A stretch of 12,020 bases of DNA. Source: CAG-1000 sp964345385. Its GTDB lineage: Bacteria > Bacillota_I > Bacilli_A > RF39 > UBA660. Shown here in pieces: positions 1-6,027 of this stretch. The position numbers and the translations under genes are program-made. The DNA lies in NCBI GenBank assembly GCA_964345385.1, contig CAYFQM010000019.1, positions 1 through 12,020 on the forward strand, written 5' to 3'. The notes below the pieces were generated by a model. The model worked only from the letters and a program-made list of their open reading frames with translations, ran no database searches and was not told the origin of the DNA. The stretch's first letter is position 1, and every line of letters starts with the position of its first letter.

Positions 1-37
1 AGTCTGGGGTTCTCGTCAATTGATTCAAAAACGGAAT
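1..37. other. Unassigned left edge, richer in G+C
   Basis: These bases lie downstream of the mtaB stop codon and contain no gene that can be judged. The first 36 bases have 15 G or C (about 42%), clearly more than the surrounding sequence, and include a GGGG run that is rare elsewhere in the window. This could be the edge of a different element, a repeat at a contig end, or the start of a downstream gene or RNA. Nothing firmer can be said from 37 bases. Confidence 0.3.
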
Positions 38-1309
38 TTAGTCTAAAAATTTACCATAATTTATGTTTTCTTTTAATAAAATAACTTCATATATTTCATT
101 AACTTCATAATTACCTTTTAGTTTAACTGGTATATAATTATCACTAAAACCATAGAAGAAACCATTTTTTTGCTTTTCTATTAATATACTTACCTTTTTA
201 TTAATAAAAGATTCATAGTAACTCTTTTCTAATATATTTGATAATCCAATTAGTTTTTTAGCTCTTTGTTTAATAATGTTATTTGGAATTTTATTATTCA
301 TTTTAGATGCTTTTGTACCTGTTCTATCAGAATAAGGAAATACATGTATTTTAGAAAACTTTATTTTTTCACAAAACTCATAAGTACTTAAAAAGTCTTC
401 TTCTGTTTCTCCTGGAAAACCAACTATTACATCTGTAGATAATGATATATTTTTTCTTAATTTTCTTATTTCTTCTACCTTATTATTAAAATAAGTAGTA
501 TCATATCTTCTTTCCATTGATTTAAGAATCTTATCACAACCAGATTGTAATGGAATATGTAGATGTGAAACAAACTTTTCATTTTCTTTTATAATATCCA
601 TCATATCATTATCTAACTCAACTATTTCTACTGAAGAGAGTCTAATTCTATGAATAGATTTTATTTTACTTATTTCTTTTATTAAATCAGATAATTTTTT
701 ATTATTACTTTTATACATTCCAGTATGAATACCACAAAGTATTATTTCTTTATAATTATTAAAAGCTAAATTATTAATTTCTATTAAACATTTATTAAAA
801 TCTTTACTTCTTACTCTTCCTCTTACATATGGAATGATACAATAAGAACAAAAATTATTGCATCCATCTTGGATTTTAACAAATGCTCTTGTATGAACAT
901 AAAAATTAGATATTTCCATATCTTCAAATTCTGTTTTATTCATATCATAAAACTTAATAATTTGTTTATTAGTTTTAATATATTCATTTAAATAAGTTAT
1001 TATTTTACTTTTGTCTTTATTTCCAAGCACTATATCTGCAGCTATTAATGAATTTATATTTTCTTTTCTAAATTGAGTAAAACATCCAACTGCGATAACT
1101 ATTGCATTTGGATTTTCTTTTTTTATATTATTAATAACCTTTTTGCTTTTATTATCAGCAGTATTAGTTACTGTACAAGTATTAACAATAGCTACATCTG
1201 CATCAAATAAAACTTCTTCATAATTATTAGATAAAAATAAACTTCTTATGAACTCACTTTCATAAGAGTTTACTTTACAACCTAATGTCTTTATTAAAAA
1301 TGTTTTCAT
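38..1309 (-). CDS. mtaB: tRNA (t6A37) methylthiotransferase MtaB
   Basis: This is a radical-SAM enzyme that converts t6A37 to ms2t6A in ANN-decoding tRNAs in the cytoplasm. The N-terminal methylthiotransferase domain carries the MtaB signature TLGCKVNSYES with cluster cysteines C11, C45 (NTCT) and C76 (VGCF). The radical-SAM CX3CX2C motif is C150, C154 and C157 (CNNFCSYC). The last ~60 residues fit a TRAM RNA-binding domain. The TLGCKVN start motif separates MtaB from MiaB and RimO. At 423 aa it is slightly short for the family (about 430-450) but has all domains. Its ATG shares one base with the TAA of the upstream membrane-protein gene (TAATG), so translation is probably coupled. rsmE followed by mtaB is also the B. 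subtilis order (yqeU-yqeV). Confidence 0.95.
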   Translation of the reverse strand: MKTFLIKTLGCKVNSYESEFIRSLFLSNNYEEVLFDADVAIVNTCTVTNTADNKSKKVINNIKKENPNAIVIAVGCFTQFRKENINSLIAADIVLGNKDKSKIITYLNEYIKTNKQIIKFYDMNKTEFEDMEISNFYVHTRAFVKIQDGCNNFCSYCIIPYVRGRVRSKDFNKCLIEINNLAFNNYKEIILCGIHTGMYKSNNKKLSDLIKEISKIKSIHRIRLSSVEIVELDNDMMDIIKENEKFVSHLHIPLQSGCDKILKSMERRYDTTYFNNKVEEIRKLRKNISLSTDVIVGFPGETEEDFLSTYEFCEKIKFSKIHVFPYSDRTGTKASKMNNKIPNNIIKQRAKKLIGLSNILEKSYYESFINKKVSILIEKQKNGFFYGFSDNYIPVKLKGNYEVNEIYEVILLKENINYGKFLD

Positions 1310-1893
1310 TATGCCTTTGGTAAATTAGTCATAAACTCTTTTAATAATTCTAAAAACTCTTCTTCATCTTCATAATTTTGTGGTTGACTAATATCTTCTA
1401 AATTAAGCTCTATTTTATTTACTTTAGGAGCGCCTTCTTCCAACTTTTCTTCTTTATAAGTAAGAGTTATATTAGATGCATTTTTTAATAACTCTTCATA
1501 ACAAATAATTGCTTTCTTTTCTTGTTCTTCTTCATATTTATCTATCAACGCTTGATTACTAGTTACCCCTAATTCGTTAAATTTTTCTATTTTTCTTTGT
1601 TCTAATTCATCAGTAGAAATTACTGCGTTTTCTTCTTCGCTTAATTCATACTTTATTACTTCATCTATATCATTATCTTCTTCTTCACCCAATATAGAAT
1701 TTAATAAATCTTCTTCTAATGTATTACTTTCTGGTAATATTTGTTTTTTATATATTACATAGTTTTCCATATCTTTTCTTGTTTTAATTAAAGCAACAAT
1801 CAAAACTAAAAATATCATAAAAAGAATAGATAAAAATATAAAAAAATATTGATCATTCACAATAGTGTTTAATATATTAATTATTTCATTCAT
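1309..1893 (-). CDS. Single-pass membrane protein with acidic cytoplasmic-type tail, function unknown
   Basis: I do not recognise this 194-aa protein. A hydrophobic segment at about residues 15-36 (YFFIFLSILFMIFLVLIVALI) is followed by KTRKD, so the tail is probably cytoplasmic. The tail is very acidic and has two similar short motifs: NAVISTDELEQ near residue 88 and KAIICYEELLK near residue 127 (pattern A-hydrophobic-I-S/C-x-D/E-E-L). Helical charged stretches lie between and after them. Its start overlaps the last 8 bases of rsmE and its stop overlaps the mtaB start by 1 base, so it is embedded in an RNA-modification operon. A scaffold or membrane-tethering role is possible, but nothing in the sequence shows an enzyme activity. 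Confidence 0.75.
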   Translation of the reverse strand: MNEIINILNTIVNDQYFFIFLSILFMIFLVLIVALIKTRKDMENYVIYKKQILPESNTLEEDLLNSILGEEEDNDIDEVIKYELSEEENAVISTDELEQRKIEKFNELGVTSNQALIDKYEEEQEKKAIICYEELLKNASNITLTYKEEKLEEGAPKVNKIELNLEDISQPQNYEDEEEFLELLKEFMTNLPKA

Positions 1894-2605
1894 TTATATC
1901 ACTTCCATTTAAATAAGATTTTACACTAGCTATATATAGAGGAACAAGTTCTGTTCTTAAAACATTATTTCCTAAAGAAACTTTAATAAAGCCTTTATCT
2001 TCTAATTGTTTTTCTTCTTCACTTTTAAATCCACCTTCTGGTCCAAAAGCTACACTTATTGTATCATCAGAACTATTACTATTTAATACCTCTTTAATAT
2101 CTTTTACATTGTTTGTGTCAAGAGAGCACAATAATTTTACATCATTATTGTCATATATGTTGTCAACTGTTATTATTTGCTTTATTATAGGTTTATATAT
2201 TCTATAACTTTGTTCACTAGCTTCTTTTATTATTTTATTCCATCTATTTAACTTTTTATCATAATCCTTTTTATTTAGTTTATATTTACAATGGTCATAT
2301 AACACTACTATATATTCTGTTATACCTAAAGATGTACCATATTTAAATATATTACTCATTTTATCTTCACTAAGAAGCGGAACATACACTTTAAAACTTG
2401 TATTATTTTCATTTTCCTTAAATACTTTTTCAATAGTACATGAAATTAAATCTTTATTTAAAAAGCATATATAACTTTTTGAAGAATACACCACTATTAC
2501 TTTATCATTTTCTTTCATTCTCATTACATTTTTTATATGATGTAAATCATCATTATCTAAATATAAAGTATTACCATCTTTTTTTATTGAATAATATTGT
2601 TGCAT
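1886..2605 (-). CDS. rsmE: 16S rRNA (uracil-1498-N3)-methyltransferase RsmE
   Basis: This SPOUT-class SAM-dependent enzyme makes m3U1498 in the 30S decoding region. Family landmarks are EASEQSYR (residues 128-135), the SAM-knot motif GPEGGF (188-193) and LGNNVLRTE (211-219), which matches the usual LG..ILR.ET ending. The N-terminal ~70 residues correspond to the PUA-like domain, with HHIKNVMRMKENDKV resembling the family's H..VLR...GD. The length (239 aa) is normal. The start is supported by AGGTGG eight bases upstream of the ATG. The gene follows smr by 8 bp and overlaps the next gene by 8 bp. It ends in TGA, one of the clues that TGA is a stop in this organism. VLRTEL replaces the more usual ILRTETA, a minor change. 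Confidence 0.95.
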   Translation of the reverse strand: MQQYYSIKKDGNTLYLDNDDLHHIKNVMRMKENDKVIVVYSSKSYICFLNKDLISCTIEKVFKENENNTSFKVYVPLLSEDKMSNIFKYGTSLGITEYIVVLYDHCKYKLNKKDYDKKLNRWNKIIKEASEQSYRIYKPIIKQIITVDNIYDNNDVKLLCSLDTNNVKDIKEVLNSNSSDDTISVAFGPEGGFKSEEEKQLEDKGFIKVSLGNNVLRTELVPLYIASVKSYLNGSDINE

Positions 2606-2613
2606 TAAACCAC

Positions 2614-2865
2614 CTACTTTATTATTACTATAGTTTCTCCAATATTATAGCTATTCAATTTGAATTCTTTAATATTTTTATTTGTTTTTAAATAATTAAA
2701 AACCTCATTTTTTAAAATACCTTTGCCTATTCCATGAACTATCACAAATTTTTTATTACCTTGCTTTATATTTTCAAAAATAAACTTTTTTGTTAAAGCT
2801 ATTGCAATATCTCTAGAAGTACCATGTAAATCAAGTCTTGGTAAATTAGATGTGAATGGATCCAT
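2614..2865 (-). CDS. Small stand-alone Smr-domain protein
   Basis: This 83-aa protein is almost entirely an Smr domain. It has the N-terminal LDLHG motif (residues 11-15) and VIVHGIGKGILKNEV (about 42-56), the paired LDxH and HGxGxG signatures. Smr domains are nucleases or nucleic-acid-binding modules. They occur at the end of MutS2, where they are linked to ribosome rescue and collision sensing in Bacillus, and as small free proteins. No MutS domain is present here. The start follows GAGGG by 8 bases. It is the first gene of the smr-rsmE-membrane protein-mtaB run. The substrate cannot be deduced, although the rRNA/tRNA-modification context favours RNA. Confidence 0.85.
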   Translation of the reverse strand: MDPFTSNLPRLDLHGTSRDIAIALTKKFIFENIKQGNKKFVIVHGIGKGILKNEVFNYLKTNKNIKEFKLNSYNIGETIVIIK

Positions 2866-2894
2866 AATACTAACCCTCTTTTCTTTTGATACTT

Positions 2895-2923
2895 ATTATA
2901 CAACAAAATAAAAAAAATATCAC
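2895..2923 (-). promoter_or_regulatory. Predicted sigma-A promoter of smr-rsmE-mtaB
   Basis: On the minus strand there is a perfect TATAAT (2900-2895), and 17 bp upstream a GTGATA -35 (2923-2918, 4 of 6 matches). The -35 falls inside the rplT terminator hairpin and the spacer is its U-tract, so terminator and promoter share DNA. The transcript would begin about 20 bases before the smr ATG. Confidence 0.5.
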
Positions 2924-2935
2924 TATTAAGTGATA
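2911..2935 (-). terminator. Intrinsic terminator of infC-rpmI-rplT
   Basis: On the minus strand a 7-bp stem TATCACT/AGTGATA with a 4-base TAAT loop is followed by a run of eight T. It begins 5 bases after the rplT stop codon. The stem is AT-rich but the position and U-run are typical. Confidence 0.85.
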
Positions 2936-2940
2936 CTTTA

Positions 2941-3465
2941 TTATTTTAATAAGTTTACTAAATCTGCTTTTCTCATTGAACTATTTATTTCAAGTTCTCT
3001 TTCTTTACATAACTCTTTTAATTCAGCAACAGTTAATTTAGAATAATCAGTTTTTTCTTCTACTATTTTTTCTATCTTTTTTTCAACTTCTTTTTCAACC
3101 TTTATTTTTCCATCTAAAGCTTGTTTAGATAAATCTACTAATTTTTTAAATTCTTCAGGAGCATATATAGCTAATTCAGATAACATTTTTCTATTTATAT
3201 TAATATTAGCTTTTTTAAGACCGTTAATAAATTTTGAATACACAATATCATTTTGTCTACAAGCAGCATTTATTCTTGTAATCCATAATTTTCTAAAATC
3301 AGATGATCTTTTCTTTCTATCACGATAACTATAAGCTCCACTATTAAATAATTGTTCTTGAGCTGTTCTATATAATCTATGTTTACTTCCAAAATAGCCT
3401 TTTGCTTGTTTTAATACTTTTCTTCTTCTTGTTTTTGCTACTGTTCCACGTTTTACTCTTGTCAT
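2941..3465 (-). CDS. rplT: 50S ribosomal protein L20 with C-terminal SAP/Rho-N-like extension
   Basis: Residues 1-118 are a standard L20, with the basic N-terminal tail (MTRVKRGTVAKTRRRK) and conserved RDRKKR.DFRKLWI.RINAACR and LSELAIYAPEEFK. L20 binds 23S rRNA early in 50S assembly, and in Bacillus it also represses its own operon through the infC leader. The protein is 174 aa instead of about 118. Residues 119-140 are a charged helical linker (KVEKEVEKKIEKIVEEK) and residues 141-174 (YSKLTVAELKELCKERELE...KADLVNLL) look like a SAP or Rho N-terminal helix-extended-helix nucleic-acid-binding module. The frame is open throughout and closed by a terminator 5 bases later, so the extension is genuine rather than a read-through artefact. 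The start has an AGGGGGAT ribosome site, just after the rpmI TAG. Confidence 0.95.
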   Translation of the reverse strand: MTRVKRGTVAKTRRRKVLKQAKGYFGSKHRLYRTAQEQLFNSGAYSYRDRKKRSSDFRKLWITRINAACRQNDIVYSKFINGLKKANININRKMLSELAIYAPEEFKKLVDLSKQALDGKIKVEKEVEKKIEKIVEEKTDYSKLTVAELKELCKERELEINSSMRKADLVNLLK

Positions 3466-3475
3466 TATTATCCCC

Positions 3476-3667
3476 CTATCCTAATAATCCTTTAATTCTA
3501 TTAGCATCTGCTTTACTTAAAGTAGATACTGTTCTAGCACTTCTATTATAAGATGTTGGTTTTTTACCACTTTTATGGTTTGCTCCAACACGTCCTATTT
3601 TAGTAGATCCACTATTTCTTACTCTAATTTTTTTACTGATTCCCTTATGTGTTTTCATTTTTGACAT
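3476..3667 (-). CDS. rpmI: 50S ribosomal protein L35
   Basis: This is a small basic 63-aa protein of the large subunit. The start MSKMKTHKGISKKIRVRNSG and the end STLSKADANRIKGLLG match the family's (P)KMKTH.G..KR.K.TGSG and (V)SKAD..RIK..L. The length is normal (about 64-66). The AAGGAGG site upstream of the ATG overlaps the infC stop region, with 12 bp between the two genes. The order infC-rpmI-rplT is the classic operon. The protein is slightly atypical in the middle (TSYNRSARTV), without consequence that can be seen. Confidence 0.95.
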   Translation of the reverse strand: MSKMKTHKGISKKIRVRNSGSTKIGRVGANHKSGKKPTSYNRSARTVSTLSKADANRIKGLLG

Positions 3668-3679
3668 AATAAATCCTCC

Positions 3680-4207
3680 TTACTTTTGTTTAATAGGTGC
3701 AAGTATTAGCGCCATACTTCTTCCTTCTAATTTTGGCATTGTTTCAATTGTAGAAACTTCTTCAAGTCTTGATGCAAAACGCATTATTACATCTTTTCCT
3801 AATTCTGGATGAGCAATTTGTCTTCCTTTAAATCTAACAGACACTTTTACTTTATGTCCTTTTTCAATATAGGCTTTTGCATTTCTAAGTTTAGTTTCAA
3901 AATCCCCTACATCTATAGTAACACTAAGTCTATATTCTTTCATTTCTAAATTTTGCGTTCTTTGTTTCTTTTTTTGTTCTTTTATTTGTTTTTGCTTTTC
4001 ATAGCGAAATTTATTATAATCAAGTATTTTACATACTGGATTTTTTGGATTATCGCTCATCAAAATTAAATCAAGTCCCGCATATTGTGACAATGTTAAA
4101 GCATCTTCTATTGATTTAACACCCATTTTTTCTCCATTTGGTCCAATAACCATAACCTGTGGAATAGTTATTTGTTCATTAATTAGAACATCATTTTGCT
4201 TTGCTAT
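3680..4207 (-). CDS. infC: Translation initiation factor IF-3, probable AUA start codon
   Basis: IF-3 binds the 30S subunit, blocks 50S joining and checks the initiator codon. Conserved blocks are LINEQI near the N-terminus, NPVCKILDYNKFRYEKQKK (residues about 57-76) and KEYRLSVTIDVGDFETKLRNA (about 90-110), with MALILAPIKQK at the end. The longest frame begins with an ATG at 4222, but no ribosome site precedes it: the upstream bases are the leader terminator's U-run. A GGAGGG lies inside that frame, 7 bases before an ATA codon (4207-4205). Starting there leaves 9 residues before NEQI, against 8 in B. subtilis IF-3; starting at the ATG leaves 14. infC genes are known for rare AUU/AUC/AUA starts that let IF-3 repress itself, so I place the start at ATA (175 aa). 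Confidence 0.85.
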   Translation of the reverse strand: MAKQNDVLINEQITIPQVMVIGPNGEKMGVKSIEDALTLSQYAGLDLILMSDNPKNPVCKILDYNKFRYEKQKQIKEQKKKQRTQNLEMKEYRLSVTIDVGDFETKLRNAKAYIEKGHKVKVSVRFKGRQIAHPELGKDVIMRFASRLEEVSTIETMPKLEGRSMALILAPIKQK

Positions 4208-4222
4208 ACTTAATCCCTCCAT
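4201..4222 (-). promoter_or_regulatory. infC ribosome binding site and start-codon region
   Basis: Minus strand: an upstream ATG (4222-4220) is immediately followed by GGAGGG (4219-4215 plus one more G) and, 7 bases on, by ATA (4207-4205). The Shine-Dalgarno lies downstream of the ATG and correctly spaced for the ATA. An ATT (4214-4212) directly abuts the Shine-Dalgarno and is too close to be used. Confidence 0.7.
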
Positions 4223-4230
4223 TAATATAT

Positions 4231-4259
4231 AAAAAAGTGAATACTTGAGTATCCACTTT
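4231..4259 (-). terminator. Leader terminator (attenuator) upstream of infC
   Basis: Minus strand: an 11-bp stem AAAGTGGATAC/GTATTCACTTT (one G-U pair) with a TCAA loop is followed by TTTTTT, ending 8 bases before the upstream ATG of infC. A terminator directly ahead of its own operon's first gene implies conditional read-through. It would also stop transcripts arriving from proS, which has no terminator of its own. Confidence 0.9.
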
Positions 4260-4346
4260 AAAATAAACTATTATTAGTTAAGCATATTTACCAACATATT
4301 ATTATGTCTGGTGAAGAGTGGATCTCTTTCTTTCTTTTTTATAACT
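4234..4346 (-). promoter_or_regulatory. L20-type autoregulatory leader of infC-rpmI-rplT
   Basis: The 110-120 base leader between the promoter and infC contains two mutually exclusive helices. ATCCACT (4323-4317, minus strand) can pair perfectly with AGTGGAT (4257-4251), which is the 5' arm of the terminator; the alternative is the terminator hairpin at 4234-4259. In B. subtilis the infC operon leader works this way, with L20 binding the leader and shifting it toward termination. I infer the same here from architecture and gene content; the L20-binding element itself (about 4260-4316) I cannot verify base by base. Confidence 0.75.
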
Positions 4347-4352
4347 GAAACT

Positions 4353-4381
4353 AGTTTACACTATATTTAATATTTTGTCAA
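4353..4381 (-). promoter_or_regulatory. Predicted sigma-A promoter of infC-rpmI-rplT
   Basis: Minus strand: a perfect TTGACA (4381-4376), a 17-bp spacer and TAAACT (4358-4353, 4 of 6). It starts 9 bases after the proS stop codon. The predicted start of transcription near 4346 gives the leader described separately. Confidence 0.8.
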
Positions 4382-4390
4382 TACATTATA

Positions 4391-5812
4391 TTAATATTGT
4401 ATTCCCCAAGCTACTTTATGTTTAGCTTTTTTCTTACATACAATGCATGTTTCATTATGATAATCATTACTTTCTAAAATACATCTTGATTTAGTACCTT
4501 TAATTTCTTTCATTTTAAGCTCACATTCTTCACTTCCACACCAATATGCATTAACTATACCGGGTTTACTTTCCATTATTTTTTCTACTTCACTTAAACT
4601 TGTTACTTCATAAGTTCTTGATTTTAAATTAGAATATGCTTTGTTATATAAGTCTCTTTGAATATCAATTAATAAACCTCTTATATATGTATGTATATTA
4701 TTAAGTTTAACTTGTTTTTTAACAGATGTATCTCTTCTTACTACTGTAACAGCATCATTTTCTAAGTCTCTTTTTCCTACTTCTATTCTAATAGGAATAC
4801 CATTTACTTCACTTTGAGCAAACCTATAACCTGCACTTTTATCACTAGCATCAATATATGTTCTTATGTTTTTTTGATTTAATAAGTTTTCTAATTTATT
4901 AGATATATCTAATAATTGTCCATCATCTGATTTAATTGGTATAATGCATACTTGTTTAGGCGATACTTTAGGTGGCAATACTAATCCTTTATCATCAGAA
5001 TGAATCATAATTAATGCCGCAATCATACGAGTAGAACTTCCCCAAGATGTTTGATAACAATAATCAAATTTATTATCTTTATTAATAAACTTCACATCAT
5101 AAGCTTTGGAAAACTTTTGTCCAAAATAGTGCGTTGTTGCTCCTTGAAGACATATACCATTTTGCATTAGTGCTTCTAAAGTTAATGTATATTCAGCTCC
5201 TGCAAACTTTTCTTTTTCTGTTTTTTTACCAGTGATCACAGGTATAGCTAAATAATTATTATAAAACATTTTATATATTTCTAACATTTTAGAAGTTTCT
5301 TCTTTAGCTTCATATTCATCAGAGTGTACTGTATGACCTTCTTGCCATAAAAACTCTCTACTTCTTAAAAAAGGTCTTGTTTCTTTTTCCCATCTAACAA
5401 CATTACACCATTGATTATATAGTATAGGAAGATCTTTATAAGACCTTACAATATCTTTATAATAATCGCAAAACAGTGATTCACTAGTAGGACGAAAAGC
5501 AAGTCTTTCTTCTAACTTTTTATCTCCACCGTGTGTAACCCACGCAACTTCTGGAGAAAAACCACTCAATAGCTCACTTTCTTTTTTTAATAATTCTTCT
5601 GGTATAAAAACAGGTAAATATACATTAGAGTGTCCTGTTTTTTTAAACATACCATCTAATATATTTCTCATGTTTTCCCATAAAGCATAACCATTTGGTT
5701 CAATAATAATACATCCTTTTACACTACTATATCTAGCTAAAGATGAAGCACTAATTACATCATTATACCACCTAGCAAAATCAACTTCTCTTGGCGTTAT
5801 TTTTTCATTCAT
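4391..5812 (-). CDS. proS: Prolyl-tRNA synthetase, archaeal/eukaryotic type
   Basis: This enzyme charges tRNA-Pro with proline and is a class II synthetase. Motif 2 is seen in RWEKETRPFLRSREFLWQEGH (around residues 140-160) and motif 3 in GSSTRMIAALIMIHSDDKGLVLPP (around 258-281), which runs into the anticodon-binding domain. The C-terminus has a zinc-type cysteine set (C425, C430, C456, C459; C444 also nearby) and ends in Tyr, both hallmarks of the archaeal-type (ProS type 3) enzyme. At 473 aa it lacks the ~180-residue editing insertion of the E. coli-type enzyme. AAAGGAG stands 6 bases before the ATG. A T-box leader precedes the gene. No terminator follows; the infC promoter begins within 10 bases of the stop. 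Confidence 0.97.
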   Translation of the reverse strand: MNEKITPREVDFARWYNDVISASSLARYSSVKGCIIIEPNGYALWENMRNILDGMFKKTGHSNVYLPVFIPEELLKKESELLSGFSPEVAWVTHGGDKKLEERLAFRPTSESLFCDYYKDIVRSYKDLPILYNQWCNVVRWEKETRPFLRSREFLWQEGHTVHSDEYEAKEETSKMLEIYKMFYNNYLAIPVITGKKTEKEKFAGAEYTLTLEALMQNGICLQGATTHYFGQKFSKAYDVKFINKDNKFDYCYQTSWGSSTRMIAALIMIHSDDKGLVLPPKVSPKQVCIIPIKSDDGQLLDISNKLENLLNQKNIRTYIDASDKSAGYRFAQSEVNGIPIRIEVGKRDLENDAVTVVRRDTSVKKQVKLNNIHTYIRGLLIDIQRDLYNKAYSNLKSRTYEVTSLSEVEKIMESKPGIVNAYWCGSEECELKMKEIKGTKSRCILESNDYHNETCIVCKKKAKHKVAWGIQY

Positions 5813-5818
5813 ACTCTT

Positions 5819-6017
5819 CTCCTTTTATAAAGAAAATAAAGAATAGCACAAGGAGTCTAAAATAGACGGTACCATCCTTTATTTATCTTTATTAATATAA
5901 CGGTTTAATCCGTGATAGTTTTCTATCAAACAATGAAGATAGGAATTATTAACATTTATAATCTAGTTTTCACTATCCTAGAATCACTAATATAAATTAT
6001 TTAATAACATTTCTTCA
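5819..6017 (-). promoter_or_regulatory. T-box leader (proline specifier), possibly translational
   Basis: T-box leaders sense uncharged tRNA. Minus strand: the Stem I base is TGAAGA (6017-6012) with TCTTCA (5939-5934); the next helices are TTATTAA/TTAATAA (6007-6001, 5952-5946) and ATTTATA/TATAAAT; the apical stem is TCTAG/CTAGA. The unpaired segment just 5' of the closing strand is TTCCTA with CCT (5943-5941), a proline codon. Stem III is TGATAG/CTATCA (5928-5913). The antiterminator fold is exact: AAGGA/TCCTT, a 7-base bulge TGGTACC (5874-5868) and GTCTA/TAGAC with loop TTT. UGGU fits a tRNA acceptor end ACCA. No hairpin plus U-run follows before the proS ATG. Instead CTCCTT (5855-5850) is complementary to the proS Shine-Dalgarno AAGGAG (5824-5819). 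Confidence 0.88.
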
Positions 6018-6027
6018 CATCAACAAA

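Noticed and set aside
1..37. Terminal inverted repeat of an ISL3-like insertion sequence
   Set aside because: The string GGTTCTCGTCAA vaguely recalls such ends, but it would point the element rightwards into an intact mtaB, and no transposase or second end is present.
2440..2691. Plus-strand open frame of 83 codons rich in Tyr, Leu and Asn
   Set aside because: It lies opposite rsmE and smr, which are both well supported. Its composition is what the antisense of an AT-rich gene gives, and no ribosome site or family resemblance is seen.
5850..5880. The hairpin before proS as an intrinsic terminator
   Set aside because: It is the T-box antiterminator itself (with the UGGU bulge), and what follows is a mixed sequence (GTGCTATTC) and not a U-run.
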